Source of the DNA: Piscirickettsiaceae bacterium | GTDB taxonomy: Bacteria > Pseudomonadota > Gammaproteobacteria > Nitrosococcales > Methylophagaceae | Direction: 5' to 3' | Assembly: GCA_013215805.1 (NCBI GenBank) | Contig: JABSQM010000005.1 | Coordinates: 291,421-355,420, forward strand | DNA: 64,000 nt | In this document: positions 50,435-62,894 of the stretch, in pieces | How the letters are laid out: the number at the start of each line of letters is the position of its first letter | Numbering within the stretch: the stretch's first letter is position 1 | The notes under the pieces: generated by a model | What the model was told of the DNA's origin: nothing | The model's database searches: none | What the model saw: the letters and a program-made list of their open reading frames with translations, nothing else | Position numbers and translations under genes: made by a program

Positions 50435-52534
50435 TCATTTTATTTTTCTTTTTATATTTTTAACTTCTTTAGTTTCCTTAATGACTTTTTCTGCCACATT
50501 ATGAGGACAAGGATTATAATGCAAAAACTCCATTGAGAATTGACCACGACCTGATGTTATTGTACGTAATGAACCTATATAACCAAACATCTGACCTAAT
50601 GGCACCTCACCATTGATACGCATACCAGTTGATGTAGCATTTTGAGACCTAATCATGCCACGACGACGATTAAGATCACCTATAACATCACCAACATAAC
50701 CTTCCGGTGTGAAAACATCTACTTTCATGATAGGTTCTATCAATCGAGCACCAGCGTGTGGCATGGATTGGCGATAAGCTGCCATGGCAGCCAACTCAAA
50801 TGCAATTGTTGATGAATCCACAGAATGAAAGGCACCATCGAATAATGTTACCTTAAAATCCACACATGGAAATCCAGCCAAAACACCGTAATCCTTCATT
50901 TTTTTAAAACCCAATTCTATAGCAGACCAGAACTCACGCGGAACAGAACCACCAGTAACGGTTGACTTGAATTCAAAACCGGAACCTGGTTCACCTGGCT
51001 CAATAATATAATCGATCTTACCAAACTGACCGGAACCACCAGATTGTTTTTTATGGGTATAGCTATCTACAATACGTTTTGTAATGGTCTCACGATAGGC
51101 CACTTGAGGAGCACCTGAAGATACTTCAATACCATGGGTACGTTTCAAAATATCAATTTTAATATCAAGATGTAACTCACCCATACCTTTAATGATAGTT
51201 TCACCACTTTCTTGATCCGTTTCAACACGAAAGGATGGATCTTCCTTCACCATTTTGCCAATAGCCACACCCATTTTTTCTATGCCGGATTTATCTACAG
51301 GTGCAATTGCAATTGAGATAACTGGATCTGGAAATACCATAGGTTCTAATGTGGCTGGATGCTTAGGATCACATAAAGTATGACCAGTTTGTACATCTTT
51401 CATTCCTACGATGGCAATAATATCACCTGCTTGAGCAGCATATAGCTCATTACGATCATCAGCATGCATTTCTACCATACGACCGACACGCTCTGTTTTG
51501 CCCGTAAAGGTATTTAAAATGGTATCACCTCTATTCAATATTCCAGAATAGATACGAATGAAAGTCAGTGCACCAAAACGATCATCCATGATCTTAAATG
51601 CAAGTGCGCGCAACGGTTTATCTACAGCAACAACAGAGAACTTACCTGTTGCATTGCCCTCCTCATCAACTTCAGATTGAGGATCAACTTCTTCTGGACT
51701 TGGTAGATATGCAACTACTGCATCCAATATCATTTGAATGCCCTTATCCTTAAAGGCGCTACCACAATATGTTGGAAAGAAATCCATATTCAATGTACCC
51801 CTACGGATACATTTTTGAATATCTTTAACTGATGGCTCCTCACCATCAAGATATTTTTCCATCAAATCATCATCTTGCTCAAGTGCAGTTTCTACCAATA
51901 TTTCACGGTATTTTTCTATCTGCTCAGACATCGGAACTGGAGCATCCGCAAGACGAAATGCCGTAGTATCAGAATCGTTATCCCAAATCCACGCTCGACG
52001 CGTCAATAAATCTACGCAACCTTTAAACTCATCCTCAATACCAATCGGTAAAGCCATCATTAATGGATTTGCACCTAAGATAGATTTGATTTGCCTGATA
52101 ACACGAAATAGGTCTACACCTATCCGATCCAGCTTGTTAACAAAGATAATGCGAGAAACCTTAGATTCATTGGCATAACGCCAATTAGTCTCTGATTGAG
52201 GCTCTACACCACCACTACCACAAAACACAGCAATACCGCCATCTAATACTTTGAGAGAACGGTATACCTCAATAGTAAAATCTACATGACCAGGCGTATC
52301 AATAACATTTAAACGATGTCCAGACCACTTACAGGTCGTTGCTGCAGATTGAATGGTTATTCCACGCTCAGCTTCCTGCTCCATGAAATCCATTGTTGAT
52401 TCACCATTATGAACCTCGCCTATCTTGTGTATTTTACCGGTTAATTTTAGGATACGCTCTGTAGTAGTTGTTTTACCAGCATCTACATGAGCAAATATAC
52501 CAATATTTCTATATTTAGATAAATCTACAGCCAT
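50435..52534 (-). CDS. fusA: Elongation factor G, EF-G2 (FusA2) type
   Basis: Translocation GTPase of about 699 residues. G motifs: [39 protein letters not shown]. It resembles the secondary EF-G2 lineage more than the str-operon EF-G: the start [59 protein letters not shown], and [19 protein letters not shown] match that group, and no rpsL, rpsG or tuf is adjacent. The ATG at 52534 (MAVDLSKY) is preferred to an upstream one at 52555. Whether a second EF-G exists elsewhere cannot be seen; if not, this copy must do all translocation. Confidence 0.92.
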   Translation of the reverse strand: MAVDLSKYRNIGIFAHVDAGKTTTTERILKLTGKIHKIGEVHNGESTMDFMEQEAERGITIQSAATTCKWSGHRLNVIDTPGHVDFTIEVYRSLKVLDGGIAVFCGSGGVEPQSETNWRYANESKVSRIIFVNKLDRIGVDLFRVIRQIKSILGANPLMMALPIGIEDEFKGCVDLLTRRAWIWDNDSDTTAFRLADAPVPMSEQIEKYREILVETALEQDDDLMEKYLDGEEPSVKDIQKCIRRGTLNMDFFPTYCGSAFKDKGIQMILDAVVAYLPSPEEVDPQSEVDEEGNATGKFSVVAVDKPLRALAFKIMDDRFGALTFIRIYSGILNRGDTILNTFTGKTERVGRMVEMHADDRNELYAAQAGDIIAIVGMKDVQTGHTLCDPKHPATLEPMVFPDPVISIAIAPVDKSGIEKMGVAIGKMVKEDPSFRVETDQESGETIIKGMGELHLDIKIDILKRTHGIEVSSGAPQVAYRETITKRIVDSYTHKKQSGGSGQFGKIDYIIEPGEPGSGFEFKSTVTGGSVPREFWSAIELGFKKMKDYGVLAGFPCVDFKVTLFDGAFHSVDSSTIAFELAAMAAYRQSMPHAGARLIEPIMKVDVFTPEGYVGDVIGDLNRRRGMIRSQNATSTGMRINGEVPLGQMFGYIGSLRTITSGRGQFSMEFLHYNPCPHNVAEKVIKETKEVKNIKRKIK

Positions 52535-52605
52535 TTCTATATCTCTGAGAAACAATAATTAATTCAAGGTATCTACACCAAGAAAAACTGTTAATTGTAA
52601 ACTAG

Positions 52606-52611
52606 ATTATA
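52606..52611 (-). promoter_or_regulatory. Possible fusA promoter -10
   Basis: Minus-strand TATAAT about 70 bases upstream of the fusA ATG. The nearest -35-like sequence, TTGTAT, is 19 bases away, so this is only a candidate. Confidence 0.35.
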
Positions 52612-52719
52612 GTAATATGCATCTACCTAAATACAATTTAGATGTGAAAGTTCCACAGAGTCAATATTAAAACTCTTAATTATGGGAAGTATATAAATGA
52701 GAATATACATATATCATAG

Positions 52720-52736
52720 ATACCTGCTACAGGTAT
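52720..52736 (-). terminator. Hairpin after the nuo / DUF2818 operon
   Basis: Perfect 7-base arms ATACCTG / CAGGTAT with a 3-base loop, 8 bases past the last gene of the nuo run. No T-tract follows on the minus strand, so it may protect the 3' end or terminate only weakly. Confidence 0.4.
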
Positions 52737-52744
52737 TAAATTAA

Positions 52745-53047
52745 TTATTTTTTGCGCATGGGTAACCATTGATAATGAAAAATCATACTTGGTACTGCCA
52801 TAACAACAAACAAACAAAGTGTAATAGAAAAAAACTCCCAACCTTGGGAATACACTTCACCAGAGAATTTAATTTCAAGAAAAATGGCCAATAATAAACC
52901 AAGAATATAAAATACCAGAGTCTCAACTAATCTAATTATAATTTTTTTTGGCATTTTTAATGAATATATAAAAAAAACACGCTCGCTAATCCAAGGCAAA
53001 TTAGCCATTATAAAAAATAATAATAATATAAGAGCAGTGAAAGGCAT
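52745..53047 (-). CDS. DUF2818 family membrane protein
   Basis: About 100 residues with three hydrophobic helices. It matches the DUF2818 pattern found after nuoN in betaproteobacteria: NLPWISERVFFI near the start, PKKIIIRLVETLVFYILG in the middle, and YSQGWEFFSITLCLFVVMAVPSMIF with the conserved QGWEF. The ATG at 53047 has AGGAT about eight bases upstream and starts after the nuoN stop; a longer frame overlaps nuoN. The position suggests a role with complex I, but no function is established. It is a useful lineage marker. Confidence 0.85.
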   Translation of the reverse strand: MPFTALILLLFFIMANLPWISERVFFIYSLKMPKKIIIRLVETLVFYILGLLLAIFLEIKFSGEVYSQGWEFFSITLCLFVVMAVPSMIFHYQWLPMRKK

Positions 53048-53061
53048 AAGACAATCCTGTA

Positions 53062-54498
53062 TTAGGAAAAGATAGTAATGCAAATTGTCATCAATGAACT
53101 AGGGAAAATACCTATGAGAAGTACTAATAAAGCATTCGAGCTAAACAAGATACGTATATCTATAGGAGCTTGTAATTTTATCTGTTCTATAGGATTTTCA
53201 AAATACATCACTTTTATCATCCTCAAGTAGTAAAAAGCACCTACCACTGACATCAATACCGCTATTATTGCTAATAATATCAAATCAACACTAATTAGTG
53301 ATTTAATAACCATTAACTTAGTATAAAAACCTGCCATAGGCGGGATGCCAGCCATAGAAAACATTAGGATTAACATCATAAATGCAAACCAGGGGTTACG
53401 TTCATTCATACCCTTATAATCGGAAATATTATCAGCTTCAAAACCATTGCGACCCATTAATATAATCATCCCAAAACTACCTGAGGTCGTTAACGCATAA
53501 ATTAGCACATAAAACATAGATGCCGCATATCCTTCATTGGTTCCTGACAATACACCTAATAACAGAAAGCCAACATGAGAGATAGTTGAATAGGCTAACA
53601 TTCTTTTGAGATTAGTCTGGGCGATAGCCACTACATTACCGATAATCATTGACAATACAGACAAAACAATCAACATCCCTTGCCAATATTGATGCAAATT
53701 TTCTAGCCCATCAACGAACAATCTCATGATCATAGAAAAAGCCGCAATTTTAGGAGCTGTAGAAATAAATAAAGTTACTGCAGTAGGTGCGCCATGATAT
53801 ACGTCTGGCAACCACATATGAAAAGGTACTGCACCAAACTTAAAGCCAATACCAATAGTTAAAAAAACCAAACCAAAACTCAATACAGTATTATCCAAAT
53901 GTCCTATCTGTATAGCAGTGGAAATGGATGCCAACGACAAACTACCGGTTGCACCATAAATGATAGACATACCATAAAGTAACATTCCAGACGCCAATGC
54001 ACCTAAAATAAAATATTTCATAGCTGCTTCAGTCGCCATAGCCGATTTACGCTTCATTGCAACCATGGCATATAGGCATAACGATAACAATTCCAAGCCA
54101 AGATATAGGGTAATAAAATGGGTGGAAGACACCATAATAAGCATACCCAAAGTCGCAAATGTTGCTAAGGCATAATATTCACCATTAAATAGATTTCTGA
54201 CTTTTAAGTAATACCATGAATAAGATAAAACAAAGATATTGATGATACATATGGACAATTTCAATATATCACTTAAGGGATCTTTGATATAGCTACCATA
54301 GAAGGTAATACCACCGGTTCCTGAGATAGATAAATAGATAATAAATGCCGTTATTAATAATGTGAATTGACTTAACCAATAACTAACTGAACTGCTGTCC
54401 TTGCCCATGAAGGCAGAGACCAGTAAGACAATGCAAGCCATTACCATCATAAATATTTCAGGTAGGGCAAACGACATATTGATCACTTGAAAAATCAT
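53062..54498 (-). CDS. nuoN: NADH-quinone oxidoreductase subunit N
   Basis: Antiporter-like proton-pumping membrane subunit of complex I. 478 residues, about 14 helices. Key segments: [16 protein letters not shown] with the membrane glutamate, [21 protein letters not shown] with the pump lysine and His, and [19 protein letters not shown]. An alternative start seven codons later (MSFALPEIF) is equally plausible. Last nuo gene, followed by DUF2818. Confidence 0.95.
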   Translation of the reverse strand: MIFQVINMSFALPEIFMMVMACIVLLVSAFMGKDSSSVSYWLSQFTLLITAFIIYLSISGTGGITFYGSYIKDPLSDILKLSICIINIFVLSYSWYYLKVRNLFNGEYYALATFATLGMLIMVSSTHFITLYLGLELLSLCLYAMVAMKRKSAMATEAAMKYFILGALASGMLLYGMSIIYGATGSLSLASISTAIQIGHLDNTVLSFGLVFLTIGIGFKFGAVPFHMWLPDVYHGAPTAVTLFISTAPKIAAFSMIMRLFVDGLENLHQYWQGMLIVLSVLSMIIGNVVAIAQTNLKRMLAYSTISHVGFLLLGVLSGTNEGYAASMFYVLIYALTTSGSFGMIILMGRNGFEADNISDYKGMNERNPWFAFMMLILMFSMAGIPPMAGFYTKLMVIKSLISVDLILLAIIAVLMSVVGAFYYLRMIKVMYFENPIEQIKLQAPIDIRILFSSNALLVLLIGIFPSSLMTICITIFS

Positions 54499-54513
54499 AT
54501 TCTGATTGTTACT

Positions 54514-56022
54514 TTATAATTTAGATTGAGAGACCTGTGCTAATAAATGCTCGACCGACACATGCAATACATCTATGATAGGAGCAGGCCACACCCCTAT
54601 CACTAAAATGATAACAGCTATGCTGGATAGCATGATAAATTCACGACTATTAATATCAGTTAATTTTGCTACATTTTCATTAGTAACTTCTCCAAACATC
54701 ACTCTCTTGATCATCCATAAAGTATAGGCAGCGCCCAAAATTAAAGTTGTTGCCGCTAAAAACGCAAACCAAAAATTAGCCTGGAAAGCAGCCATAATTA
54801 TCATGAATTCACCAACAAAACCTGAAGTCCCAGGTAAGCCAATATTAGCCATAGCGAAAAAAACGGCAAACCCAGCAAATACCGGCATGGTATTAATCAC
54901 GCCACCATAGTCATTAATCTCTCGTGTATGCATACGATCATATAAAACACCAATAGACAAAAACATTGCAGCAGAAATGCATCCATGTGAAATCATCTGT
55001 ATGACTGCACCCTCTAAAGCTAACACTTCTATACTACCAATATCGTAATTGGATGAAATGCGGAATATGATGAAAAAACCTAAGGTCACGAAACCCATAT
55101 GAACAATACTAGAATAGGCAATCAATTTTTTAAGATCTGATTGGGCTAAAGCAACAAAGCTGATATAAACCACTGCCACCAATGATAGACTAATTACCAA
55201 CCAGTCTAAAGCCATACTTGCATCCGGAGCTATGGGTAAGGCAAATCGTAAAAGACCGTAACCACCTATTTTTAAAGTCACCGCAGCCAAAATTACTGAG
55301 CCACCTGTTGGAGCCTCAACGTGAGCATCCGGCAGCCAAGTATGTACCGGCCACATGGGGATCTTAACTGCAAAAGCAATTAAGAATGCTAGAAATAGCC
55401 ATGTTTGCTCTTTCATAGTTAATGTAGCTTGTTGATAGGATATAATTGAAAAATCTCCAACTACATGATTCAAATATAATAAGGCTAACAATAAGAAGAC
55501 CGAACCAAAAAAAGTATATAAAAAGAATTTTAACGTAGCATATACTCGATTAGCTCCACCCCAAATACCTATAATTAGAAATAAAGGTATGAGCATTGCT
55601 TCGAAAAATACATAAAATAATATGGCATCTAAAGCTGTAAATACTGCAATCATCAAACCTTCCATAATTAAGAAGGAGGCCATATATTCATTTACTCGAC
55701 GAGTAATAACTTCCCAGCCGGCAACTACAACAATTACTGTAGATAAGGTTGTTAAAATAATTAAAGGTAAAGAAAATCCATCGATACCTAAATGATAATT
55801 AATGTCATAATCTGGAATCCACGGCGCAAATTCAACAAATTGCATCGCATGTATCGATATATCAAATCTTGAATATAAAGCCAGTGATATAATAAAGGTC
55901 AGAAGTGCTGCTAATAATGCAACTATTTTCACCAACCTATTATTACCATTAAATAGAACTATTATACCGCTAATAATAGGCAGCCAAATTGCCAAGCTCA
56001 ACAAAGGTAAATCATCACTCAT
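54514..56022 (-). CDS. nuoM: NADH-quinone oxidoreductase subunit M
   Basis: Second antiporter-like subunit, 502 residues. Signatures: FYVFFEAMLIPLFLIIGIWGG (membrane Glu), FAVKIPMWPVHTWLPDAHVEAPTGGSVILA (Lys and His of the proton path), and DLKKLIAYSSIVHMGFVTLG. Full length and no frameshift. It lies between nuoL (25-base gap) and nuoN (15-base gap). Confidence 0.96.
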   Translation of the reverse strand: MSDDLPLLSLAIWLPIISGIIVLFNGNNRLVKIVALLAALLTFIISLALYSRFDISIHAMQFVEFAPWIPDYDINYHLGIDGFSLPLIILTTLSTVIVVVAGWEVITRRVNEYMASFLIMEGLMIAVFTALDAILFYVFFEAMLIPLFLIIGIWGGANRVYATLKFFLYTFFGSVFLLLALLYLNHVVGDFSIISYQQATLTMKEQTWLFLAFLIAFAVKIPMWPVHTWLPDAHVEAPTGGSVILAAVTLKIGGYGLLRFALPIAPDASMALDWLVISLSLVAVVYISFVALAQSDLKKLIAYSSIVHMGFVTLGFFIIFRISSNYDIGSIEVLALEGAVIQMISHGCISAAMFLSIGVLYDRMHTREINDYGGVINTMPVFAGFAVFFAMANIGLPGTSGFVGEFMIIMAAFQANFWFAFLAATTLILGAAYTLWMIKRVMFGEVTNENVAKLTDINSREFIMLSSIAVIILVIGVWPAPIIDVLHVSVEHLLAQVSQSKL

Positions 56023-56047
56023 TTTCTATTCTGCTCATTAGTTATAA

Positions 56048-57994
56048 TTAGACCACAAATAGCGTGAGTAACAACCACACCCCTAAAATCATTGCGAAAG
56101 CATAGTGATACAAATAGCCCGTTTGAATATGCCGAACCATTCTTGCAGCCAACCCAACTATCTTGGCAGAGCCATTTACTATGACCCCATCAATCAATGT
56201 AAGATCTCCTATTTTCCAAAAAACACGAGCTATTAAACGAGAGCCACCGGCAAGAACCTTATCATTAAAATTATCAAAACCGTATTTATTAACTAATACC
56301 TTATGAAACCAAGTAAATCGTTGTCGTAATCTAACAGCAATATTTGGACGTTTTACGTAAATAATGTAAGCCACGGAAACACCTAGCAATGCCAACAAAA
56401 ATGGCGTGGTCATCAATCCATGCAAAATAAACGAAACAAGACCATGATATTCTTCACCGAAATACGCTAACACGTTATGTTCCGGCAAGACTAAAATCAC
56501 ACCGTCAAAAAAATCCCCAAATACAATGCTACCGATGAACATGCCACCAACAGCAGATGGAATGGCCAATAGAATCAAGGGAATCCTGACAGCTATAGAG
56601 GGTTCATGTAGCTGCTTGCCATTATGAAGAGTAAAATGTTCTTGACCATGAAATACCAGAAAAAATAACCTAAAACTATATAATGCCGTGATAAAAACAC
56701 TAATTAAAATGGCGAAATATGCAAAATCATGACCGGTAATCGAAGAAATATGCTCAGATTCAATGATTAAATCCTTGGAAAAGAAGCCCGACATCCCTGG
56801 AAATCCGATTATTGCCAGAGAACCAATCAAGCTCGTCCAATAAGTGATGGGCAAATACTTCCTTAGCCCCCCCATCTTACGAATATCTTGTTCATGATTG
56901 AGAGATATCATTACTGAACCAGCTGCTAAGAATAATAGTGCTTTAAAAAAGGCATGGGTCATTAAATGAAACATACCAGCAGCATATGCAGAGGCACCTA
57001 AAGCGACGGTCATATAGCCTAGTTGTGACAAGGTTGAATAAGCAATTACGCGCTTAATGTCATTCTGTACCAAGCCCATAAATCCCATAAATATGGCAGT
57101 AGTTGCACCAACAACTAAAATTACAGATAAGGCAGTGTCCGAAAATTCAAATAGTGGAGACATCCGTGTAACCATAAATATACCAGCAGTTACCATAGTC
57201 GCAGCATGAATTAATGCTGAAATTGGTGTTGGCCCCTCCATAGAATCAGGCAACCATACATGCAAAGGCACTTGCGCTGACTTACCCATCGCTCCAATAA
57301 ATAACAGGATACAAGTCAACGACATCACTGACCATTGAACATCCGAAAATATACTAATTGTTTTTTTGGCGATTTCAGGTGCTTGTATAAATACCTGCAC
57401 ATAATCCAAGCTACCGGCATACATCAACACTGCTGCAATTCCTAATAAGAATCCAAAATCTCCTATCCGATTCACCAGAAACGCCTTAAGATTAGCATAA
57501 ATAGCCATTGGTTTTTTATACCAAAAACCAATTAATAAATAAGATATTAAGCCTACTGCTTCCCAACCAAAAAATAATTGCATAAAATTATTAGACATTA
57601 CCAACATCAACATAGAGAAGGTAAATAAGGAGATGTAACTGAAAAAGCGGGTATAACCATCATCATGATGCATGTAGCCAATCGTATATATGTGTACCAT
57701 CAAAGAGACAAAGGTTACTACAAGTATCATTATAGCTGTTAGGCTATCAATTAAAAAGCCTATTTCAAAGCTTATAGATCCAACCTGCATCCATTGGTAT
57801 ACCTGACCATTATAAGTTTGATCGTCAAAAACAACTAATTTAAATACCCATATGGATATTATAAAGGCAAGACCTACACCCGCTATAGCTACACGATGAG
57901 ACCACATTCGTCCCACTTGCTTGCCCAACAATCCAGAGATGATACTACCTAACAACGGTGCAAGAACAATAATTAAGAGTAAATTTTGATTCAT
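56048..57994 (-). CDS. nuoL: NADH-quinone oxidoreductase subunit L
   Basis: Largest antiporter-like subunit, 648 residues, with the long lateral helix region near the C-terminus. Signatures are FFGWEAVGLISYLLIGFWYKKP, GAMGKSAQVPLHVWLPDSMEGPTPISALIHAATMVTAG, and DIKRVIAYSTLSQLGYM. Complete membrane core. It follows nuoK by 3 bases. Confidence 0.97.
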   Translation of the reverse strand: MNQNLLLIIVLAPLLGSIISGLLGKQVGRMWSHRVAIAGVGLAFIISIWVFKLVVFDDQTYNGQVYQWMQVGSISFEIGFLIDSLTAIMILVVTFVSLMVHIYTIGYMHHDDGYTRFFSYISLFTFSMLMLVMSNNFMQLFFGWEAVGLISYLLIGFWYKKPMAIYANLKAFLVNRIGDFGFLLGIAAVLMYAGSLDYVQVFIQAPEIAKKTISIFSDVQWSVMSLTCILLFIGAMGKSAQVPLHVWLPDSMEGPTPISALIHAATMVTAGIFMVTRMSPLFEFSDTALSVILVVGATTAIFMGFMGLVQNDIKRVIAYSTLSQLGYMTVALGASAYAAGMFHLMTHAFFKALLFLAAGSVMISLNHEQDIRKMGGLRKYLPITYWTSLIGSLAIIGFPGMSGFFSKDLIIESEHISSITGHDFAYFAILISVFITALYSFRLFFLVFHGQEHFTLHNGKQLHEPSIAVRIPLILLAIPSAVGGMFIGSIVFGDFFDGVILVLPEHNVLAYFGEEYHGLVSFILHGLMTTPFLLALLGVSVAYIIYVKRPNIAVRLRQRFTWFHKVLVNKYGFDNFNDKVLAGGSRLIARVFWKIGDLTLIDGVIVNGSAKIVGLAARMVRHIQTGYLYHYAFAMILGVWLLLTLFVV

Positions 57995-57997
57995 GAT

Positions 57998-58303
57998 TTA
58001 CCCCTTCAATGTATTAAGTTCCGCTACACTGATAGTATTTAGGTTACGAAACAGCACCACTAAAATCGCTAAACCAATAGCGGCTTCAGCTGCGGCTACA
58101 GTCAAAATGAAAAATACAAATACCTGTCCTGCCATATCATTGGCAAAATATGAAAAGGCTATAAAATTCAAATTAACCGCCAATAACATCAATTCGATAC
58201 ACATCAATAATATGATGATATTTTTACGATTAATGAATACACCTGCAATGGACAAACTAAATAACAAAGCGCCTAAAATTAAGTAATCCGATAAGGCAAT
58301 CAT
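57998..58303 (-). CDS. nuoK: NADH-quinone oxidoreductase subunit K
   Basis: 101-residue membrane subunit with three helices; the conserved membrane glutamates are in [14 protein letters not shown] and [13 protein letters not shown]. Its ATG overlaps the nuoJ stop in ATGA, a typical coupled start. Confidence 0.96.
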   Translation of the reverse strand: MIALSDYLILGALLFSLSIAGVFINRKNIIILLMCIELMLLAVNLNFIAFSYFANDMAGQVFVFFILTVAAAEAAIGLAILVVLFRNLNTISVAELNTLKG

Positions 58304-58920
58304 GATTCTACTTCCTCATTATCTTTCTGCGGGGAAGCAACCGACATCTTAACTATTCTTATTCTATCCTCACGACATACCTTAATTTGATCTGCTGGGT
58401 CTTGTGTTTTTCTTTTTTTCTTACGCAAAGTTAGAGTAATAGCCGCAACAATGGCGACAGTCAATATCACTGCAGAGATCTCAAATGGGTACACATAAAT
58501 GGTATATAATAGTCGGCCTAATGCCTTTGTATTGCTATATCCTTCGGGATGCTCGATAGGAGAAGGCAATATACCCAAACCAAAATGTGATGCACCTAAA
58601 ACGGCGATCATCTCGATTGTAATTACAAAAGCCACGAAGATACCCACATGAAAATATCTGGTAAAACCTTCTTGTAAAGGAGTTTCCGCGATATCTAACA
58701 TCATCACCACAAATAAAAATAATACCATCACCGCACCAACATATACCAATACTAAAGTGATGGCCAAAAATTCCGCTTCTAAGAATAGCCAGATGGCTGC
58801 ACTGGTAAAAAAAGAAAGGACTAGACATAATGCTGCACGTACTGGATTGCGAACAATGATAACCATCATTGATGTAAACAAGAGAATACTAGCAAAACTG
58901 TAGAAGATTAGATGTTGCAT
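58300..58920 (-). CDS. nuoJ: NADH-quinone oxidoreductase subunit J
   Basis: 206-residue membrane subunit. Signatures: [51 protein letters not shown], shown here as the region about residues 25-75, including the pi-bulge helix with [10 protein letters not shown]. The polar C-terminal tail (about residues 165-206) is charged and variable. It is 12 bases after nuoI. Confidence 0.95.
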   Translation of the reverse strand: MQHLIFYSFASILLFTSMMVIIVRNPVRAALCLVLSFFTSAAIWLFLEAEFLAITLVLVYVGAVMVLFLFVVMMLDIAETPLQEGFTRYFHVGIFVAFVITIEMIAVLGASHFGLGILPSPIEHPEGYSNTKALGRLLYTIYVYPFEISAVILTVAIVAAITLTLRKKKRKTQDPADQIKVCREDRIRIVKMSVASPQKDNEEVES

Positions 58921-58932
58921 GTGATGACAACC

Positions 58933-59421
58933 TTAACGGTAAGGCGCATCGGAGGCGCGATCAGCCGCAATTTGCGTTTCATATTGTTCACCCATTGCTA
59001 ATAGTTTACCCTTATTCATAATGCCATCACTTCGATTCTCAAAATGATAATCGAAGATACGTGTTTCTACTATTGAATCTACCGGGCACGATTCTTCACA
59101 AAATCCGCAGTAAATGCACTTAAATAAATCAATGTCATAACGAGTTGTACGACGAGTACCATCATCACGTGGCTCTGTCTCTATTGTTATCGCTAATGCA
59201 GGACATACTGCTTCACACAACTTACAGCCAATACAACGCTCTTCCCCATTTGGATATCGTCGCAACGCATGTAAGCCTCTAAAACGCGGAGATTGAGGTG
59301 TCTTCTCCTCTGGATACTGCACCGTGATTTTTTTTGCGAATAAATATCTGCCTGTCAGTTTTAAACCTAATAACAGTTCCCACAAAAAAAAACTTTTAAA
59401 AAAATGGTACAAATATTTCAT
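58933..59421 (-). CDS. nuoI: NADH-quinone oxidoreductase subunit I
   Basis: Carries the two [4Fe-4S] clusters N6a and N6b that pass electrons toward quinone. 162 residues. The two CX2CX2CX3CP motifs are [12 protein letters not shown] and [13 protein letters not shown] short N-terminal amphipathic segment and [17 protein letters not shown] precede them. It follows nuoH by 2 bases. Confidence 0.97.
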   Translation of the reverse strand: MKYLYHFFKSFFLWELLLGLKLTGRYLFAKKITVQYPEEKTPQSPRFRGLHALRRYPNGEERCIGCKLCEAVCPALAITIETEPRDDGTRRTTRYDIDLFKCIYCGFCEESCPVDSIVETRIFDYHFENRSDGIMNKGKLLAMGEQYETQIAADRASDAPYR

Positions 59422-59423
59422 CC

Positions 59424-60488
59424 CTATACTCCCTGAACAAGTGTATCTGCCACTTCCATCTCAGTGAACCAAAAACCAATATCATACACCTGCGCAATAG
59501 CCACCACAACCAACCAAAACAATGTTACCGGAATAAATATTTTCCAGCCTAAGCGCATTACCTGATCATAGCGGTAACGAGGAAACGTCGCCCTTAACCA
59601 CAAGTAAAAAAATAAAAAAATACAAGTTTTTGATAATAACCACACTAATCCTGGCACCCATGAAAATAATTTTTCTAAACCAGGAATACCCTGGAATGGA
59701 GAGAGCCAACCTCCAAAGAACATGACCGCCGCCAACATAGAAATTAAAATCATGTCAGCATATTCGGCAAGGAAGAATACTGCAAAGGCCATACCAGAAT
59801 ATTCAACATGGAAACCGGCAACGATCTCTGATTCACCCTCTGCCATATCAAATGGCGCACGATTGGTCTCCGCTACACCAGAGATAAAATAAACAATGAA
59901 CAATGGAAACAAAGGCAGCCAGAACCAATTTATAATCCCTCCTTCCTGTGCTACTACGATCTCCCCCATATTTAGACTACCAGCAGCAATTAAGACTCCA
60001 ACCAAAGAAAATCCCATGGCAATTTCGTATGATACCACCTGGGCAGCAGATCGTAAGGCACCTAAGAAGGCATAGCGAGAATTAGAAGCCCAACCCGCAA
60101 TAACAATACCGTATACTCCCATAGAGGTAATAGCCAAAATATATAATAAGCCCGCGTCAATAGTTGCCAGTATCAAGCCGGCATCGAAAGGCATTACAGC
60201 CCATGCGGCTAGGGCCGGACCAATGGCTAATACAGGAGCAACTAAAAATAAGTATAAATTTGACTGTGCAGGAAAAATAACTTCCTTCAGCGCTAACTTC
60301 AAGCCATCTGCAATAGGTTGTAATAAACCAAAAGGACCGACACGATTAGGACCTATACGAACTTGTATATAGCCAATTATCTTACGTTCAACATAGGTTA
60401 AATAAGCAACACCTAACATCAATGGAACAATGATTAATAATATCAACCCGACATTAGGAAACAAAGTATAGATAATTAAATCAAACAT
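59424..60488 (-). CDS. nuoH: NADH-quinone oxidoreductase subunit H
   Basis: Membrane subunit forming the quinone chamber with NuoB and NuoD. 354 residues, about eight helices. Signatures: [38 protein letters not shown] and the charged loop [25 protein letters not shown] with its conserved acidic residues. Full length. It follows nuoG by 2 bases. Confidence 0.97.
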   Translation of the reverse strand: MFDLIIYTLFPNVGLILLIIVPLMLGVAYLTYVERKIIGYIQVRIGPNRVGPFGLLQPIADGLKLALKEVIFPAQSNLYLFLVAPVLAIGPALAAWAVMPFDAGLILATIDAGLLYILAITSMGVYGIVIAGWASNSRYAFLGALRSAAQVVSYEIAMGFSLVGVLIAAGSLNMGEIVVAQEGGIINWFWLPLFPLFIVYFISGVAETNRAPFDMAEGESEIVAGFHVEYSGMAFAVFFLAEYADMILISMLAAVMFFGGWLSPFQGIPGLEKLFSWVPGLVWLLSKTCIFLFFYLWLRATFPRYRYDQVMRLGWKIFIPVTLFWLVVVAIAQVYDIGFWFTEMEVADTLVQGV

Positions 60489-60490
60489 TA

Positions 60491-62866
60491 TTAACTATCT
60501 ACCTCTACGATAGATGAAGTAATAGTCACTTCCCCGAAGTTAATGCCAAGTTGAGACAATTTATTTTGTCCAGTCGCCATATAAATACAACCATCAGCGA
60601 TTGCATCATCAATTTTAATAACCACCGTAACTTCCCGATCATTATGGCTTAAATTAACAGTATCTGAATCGGATACTGCATAATATTCAGCATCGCGACT
60701 ATTTATTCGCACTATACTACTTTCTAAATTTTCTAAGGTTTGCTGCAAAGGCTTACTACGCCTAACCAAACTATCGACCTGATACATTGGTACTTCAGAA
60801 ATTGCCATCATTTCCATATCAGATAAGAGATCTCTTGGCAGATACCGTGAAACTTTAATCTTTGATCTTAATTTTATCTGCTTCCTGATTTTGTCACGCA
60901 CATTCTGTGATGAAACATAATCCACACCAGTCAACTTTGCTACATTTGATAATACGCGTAAAACTTTCCAGCCAGGTCTACTGTCGCCTTTCGGCTCTAC
61001 TGCGCCAATAAAACTCTGCCATTGTCCATCAAAACCAATGAAGGTACCTGAGGTTTCAGAAAAACTTGCAATCGGCAAAATGACATCGGAATATGACAAG
61101 ACAAAATCTGTCACAAAACTACCTATTGAGACCACAAGATCAGCATCTTTTAATGCCTGACGAGCCTGCTCTGGATCAGCAGTATCTAACTCAGGTTCAA
61201 TGCCGAATAATACATAAGCCCTTAGACTTTGTTTCCACATTTGAAGACTATTCAAACCTAATTGAACAGTTTTATTATTATCTAGATTCGACCTATATGG
61301 AACCGCTCCAGCCAAAGAAATTGCAGTTGAATTTGCTATGGGCAATATGATTATACTACCATTAATTAGCTCCGCAATCAAACTGGTCAATGCTCTAATT
61401 TTTGATGCTTCAGGATGATTATTTGCCAAAGCCCCGACAAACAATAATGCCTGCGAAGCATTAATCAATTGATTGGCAATGCTTTGATCCAATGACGATG
61501 GCACTGTTTTTGACAGTAAATTCAACCAGTCAACATCATCATATTTCATTGTGATTAATAATTCTTTTGCAATGCCTGCCAAGATATCCAACATAGATTT
61601 AACATTGACTGTTAACTGACTCTCAACAGGCATCAATAGGTCTGTAGCAAAAAAATTAATATTAGTGATCTTAGTACCACGAACAGCTGCTTGTCGCATT
61701 CTGTGAGCAATGATAGGCTGCTCCGCTCTAATATTGCAACCAACTAAAATGATGTAATCGCTTCGTTCGATATCGGATAGATCAGTACAATCTGAATTAT
61801 AAATATAACCCTGATCAGAGAAACTTTGCTCGCGCAAACGATAATCGATATTACTAATACCCATTCCATGTAATAAATTTTGAAATAGATAAGCTTCCTC
61901 CAACGTAGCACTAGGAGATATAAGACCAGCTACTTGTTCTGGGCCACATTTATTTTTAATTCCATTGATACCATCAATTGCAGTTTCTAGCGCTGTTTGC
62001 CAATCAGTATCTCGCCACTGACCTTTTAACTTCACCATAGGCCTAACAGAACGCTCCTCATGATTTAGAGCTAAATAACTAAAGCGGTCTCTATCCGAAA
62101 TCCAAGACTCATTGATAGAGTCATTGTCTCGTGGAACAACTCTCATAACCTCATTGCGACAAGTATGAAGATCGATATTAGAGCCTACTGCATCATGTAG
62201 CGCGATGGACGAATGCGCGGTTAGTTCCCAAGCACGAGCGCGATAACGAAAAGGCTTAGATGTTAAGGCTCCTACTGGACATAAATCAATAATATTTCCT
62301 GATAATTCGGAGATCAGACTACCTCCTATATACGTACCTATCTCCATATGCTCTCCACGCCCCGTAGCACCTAACTCCTTAATGCCAGCCACTTCTTGAC
62401 CAAAACGAACACAACGAGTACAATGGATGCAACGTGTCATATCCATCTTGATCAATGATCCTATGTTCTCATCTTTTACAACACGCTTCCCTTCTGTAAA
62501 ACGGCCTACTCCCATACCATAACCCATTGATAGATCCTGTAATTCACATTCGCCACCTTGATCACAAATTGGACAGTCTAGCGGATGGTTAATTAATAAG
62601 AATTCCATAACTCCACGCTGAGCTGCAGCAGCTGCTTTAGAATGAGTAAATACCTTCATTCCCTCCCTCACTAGAGTTGCACAAGCAGGTAAGGCCTTCT
62701 GCTCACTATCTACCTCAACTAAACACATACGGCAATTAGCTGCAATTGATAACTTTCTATGGTAACAAAAACGAGGAATATCAATACCTGCCTCATCTGC
62801 AGCTTGGATTATCATTTTTGTTGAATCCACTTTCAATGGAATGCCATCAATTTTTATATTTATCAT
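60491..62866 (-). CDS. nuoG: NADH-quinone oxidoreductase subunit G
   Basis: Peripheral-arm iron-sulphur subunit with an inactive molybdopterin-oxidoreductase fold. 791 residues. N-terminal [2Fe-2S] domain with [15 protein letters not shown] and CATL, then [18 protein letters not shown] including the His-ligated N5 cluster site, then CIHCTRC and [10 protein letters not shown]. The long C-terminal half is poorly conserved but open throughout. It follows nuoF by 28 bases. Confidence 0.96.
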   Translation of the reverse strand: MINIKIDGIPLKVDSTKMIIQAADEAGIDIPRFCYHRKLSIAANCRMCLVEVDSEQKALPACATLVREGMKVFTHSKAAAAAQRGVMEFLLINHPLDCPICDQGGECELQDLSMGYGMGVGRFTEGKRVVKDENIGSLIKMDMTRCIHCTRCVRFGQEVAGIKELGATGRGEHMEIGTYIGGSLISELSGNIIDLCPVGALTSKPFRYRARAWELTAHSSIALHDAVGSNIDLHTCRNEVMRVVPRDNDSINESWISDRDRFSYLALNHEERSVRPMVKLKGQWRDTDWQTALETAIDGINGIKNKCGPEQVAGLISPSATLEEAYLFQNLLHGMGISNIDYRLREQSFSDQGYIYNSDCTDLSDIERSDYIILVGCNIRAEQPIIAHRMRQAAVRGTKITNINFFATDLLMPVESQLTVNVKSMLDILAGIAKELLITMKYDDVDWLNLLSKTVPSSLDQSIANQLINASQALLFVGALANNHPEASKIRALTSLIAELINGSIIILPIANSTAISLAGAVPYRSNLDNNKTVQLGLNSLQMWKQSLRAYVLFGIEPELDTADPEQARQALKDADLVVSIGSFVTDFVLSYSDVILPIASFSETSGTFIGFDGQWQSFIGAVEPKGDSRPGWKVLRVLSNVAKLTGVDYVSSQNVRDKIRKQIKLRSKIKVSRYLPRDLLSDMEMMAISEVPMYQVDSLVRRSKPLQQTLENLESSIVRINSRDAEYYAVSDSDTVNLSHNDREVTVVIKIDDAIADGCIYMATGQNKLSQLGINFGEVTITSSIVEVDS

Positions 62867-62894
62867 AAGTCTTGATTCAGTTTGTCACTCTAAA

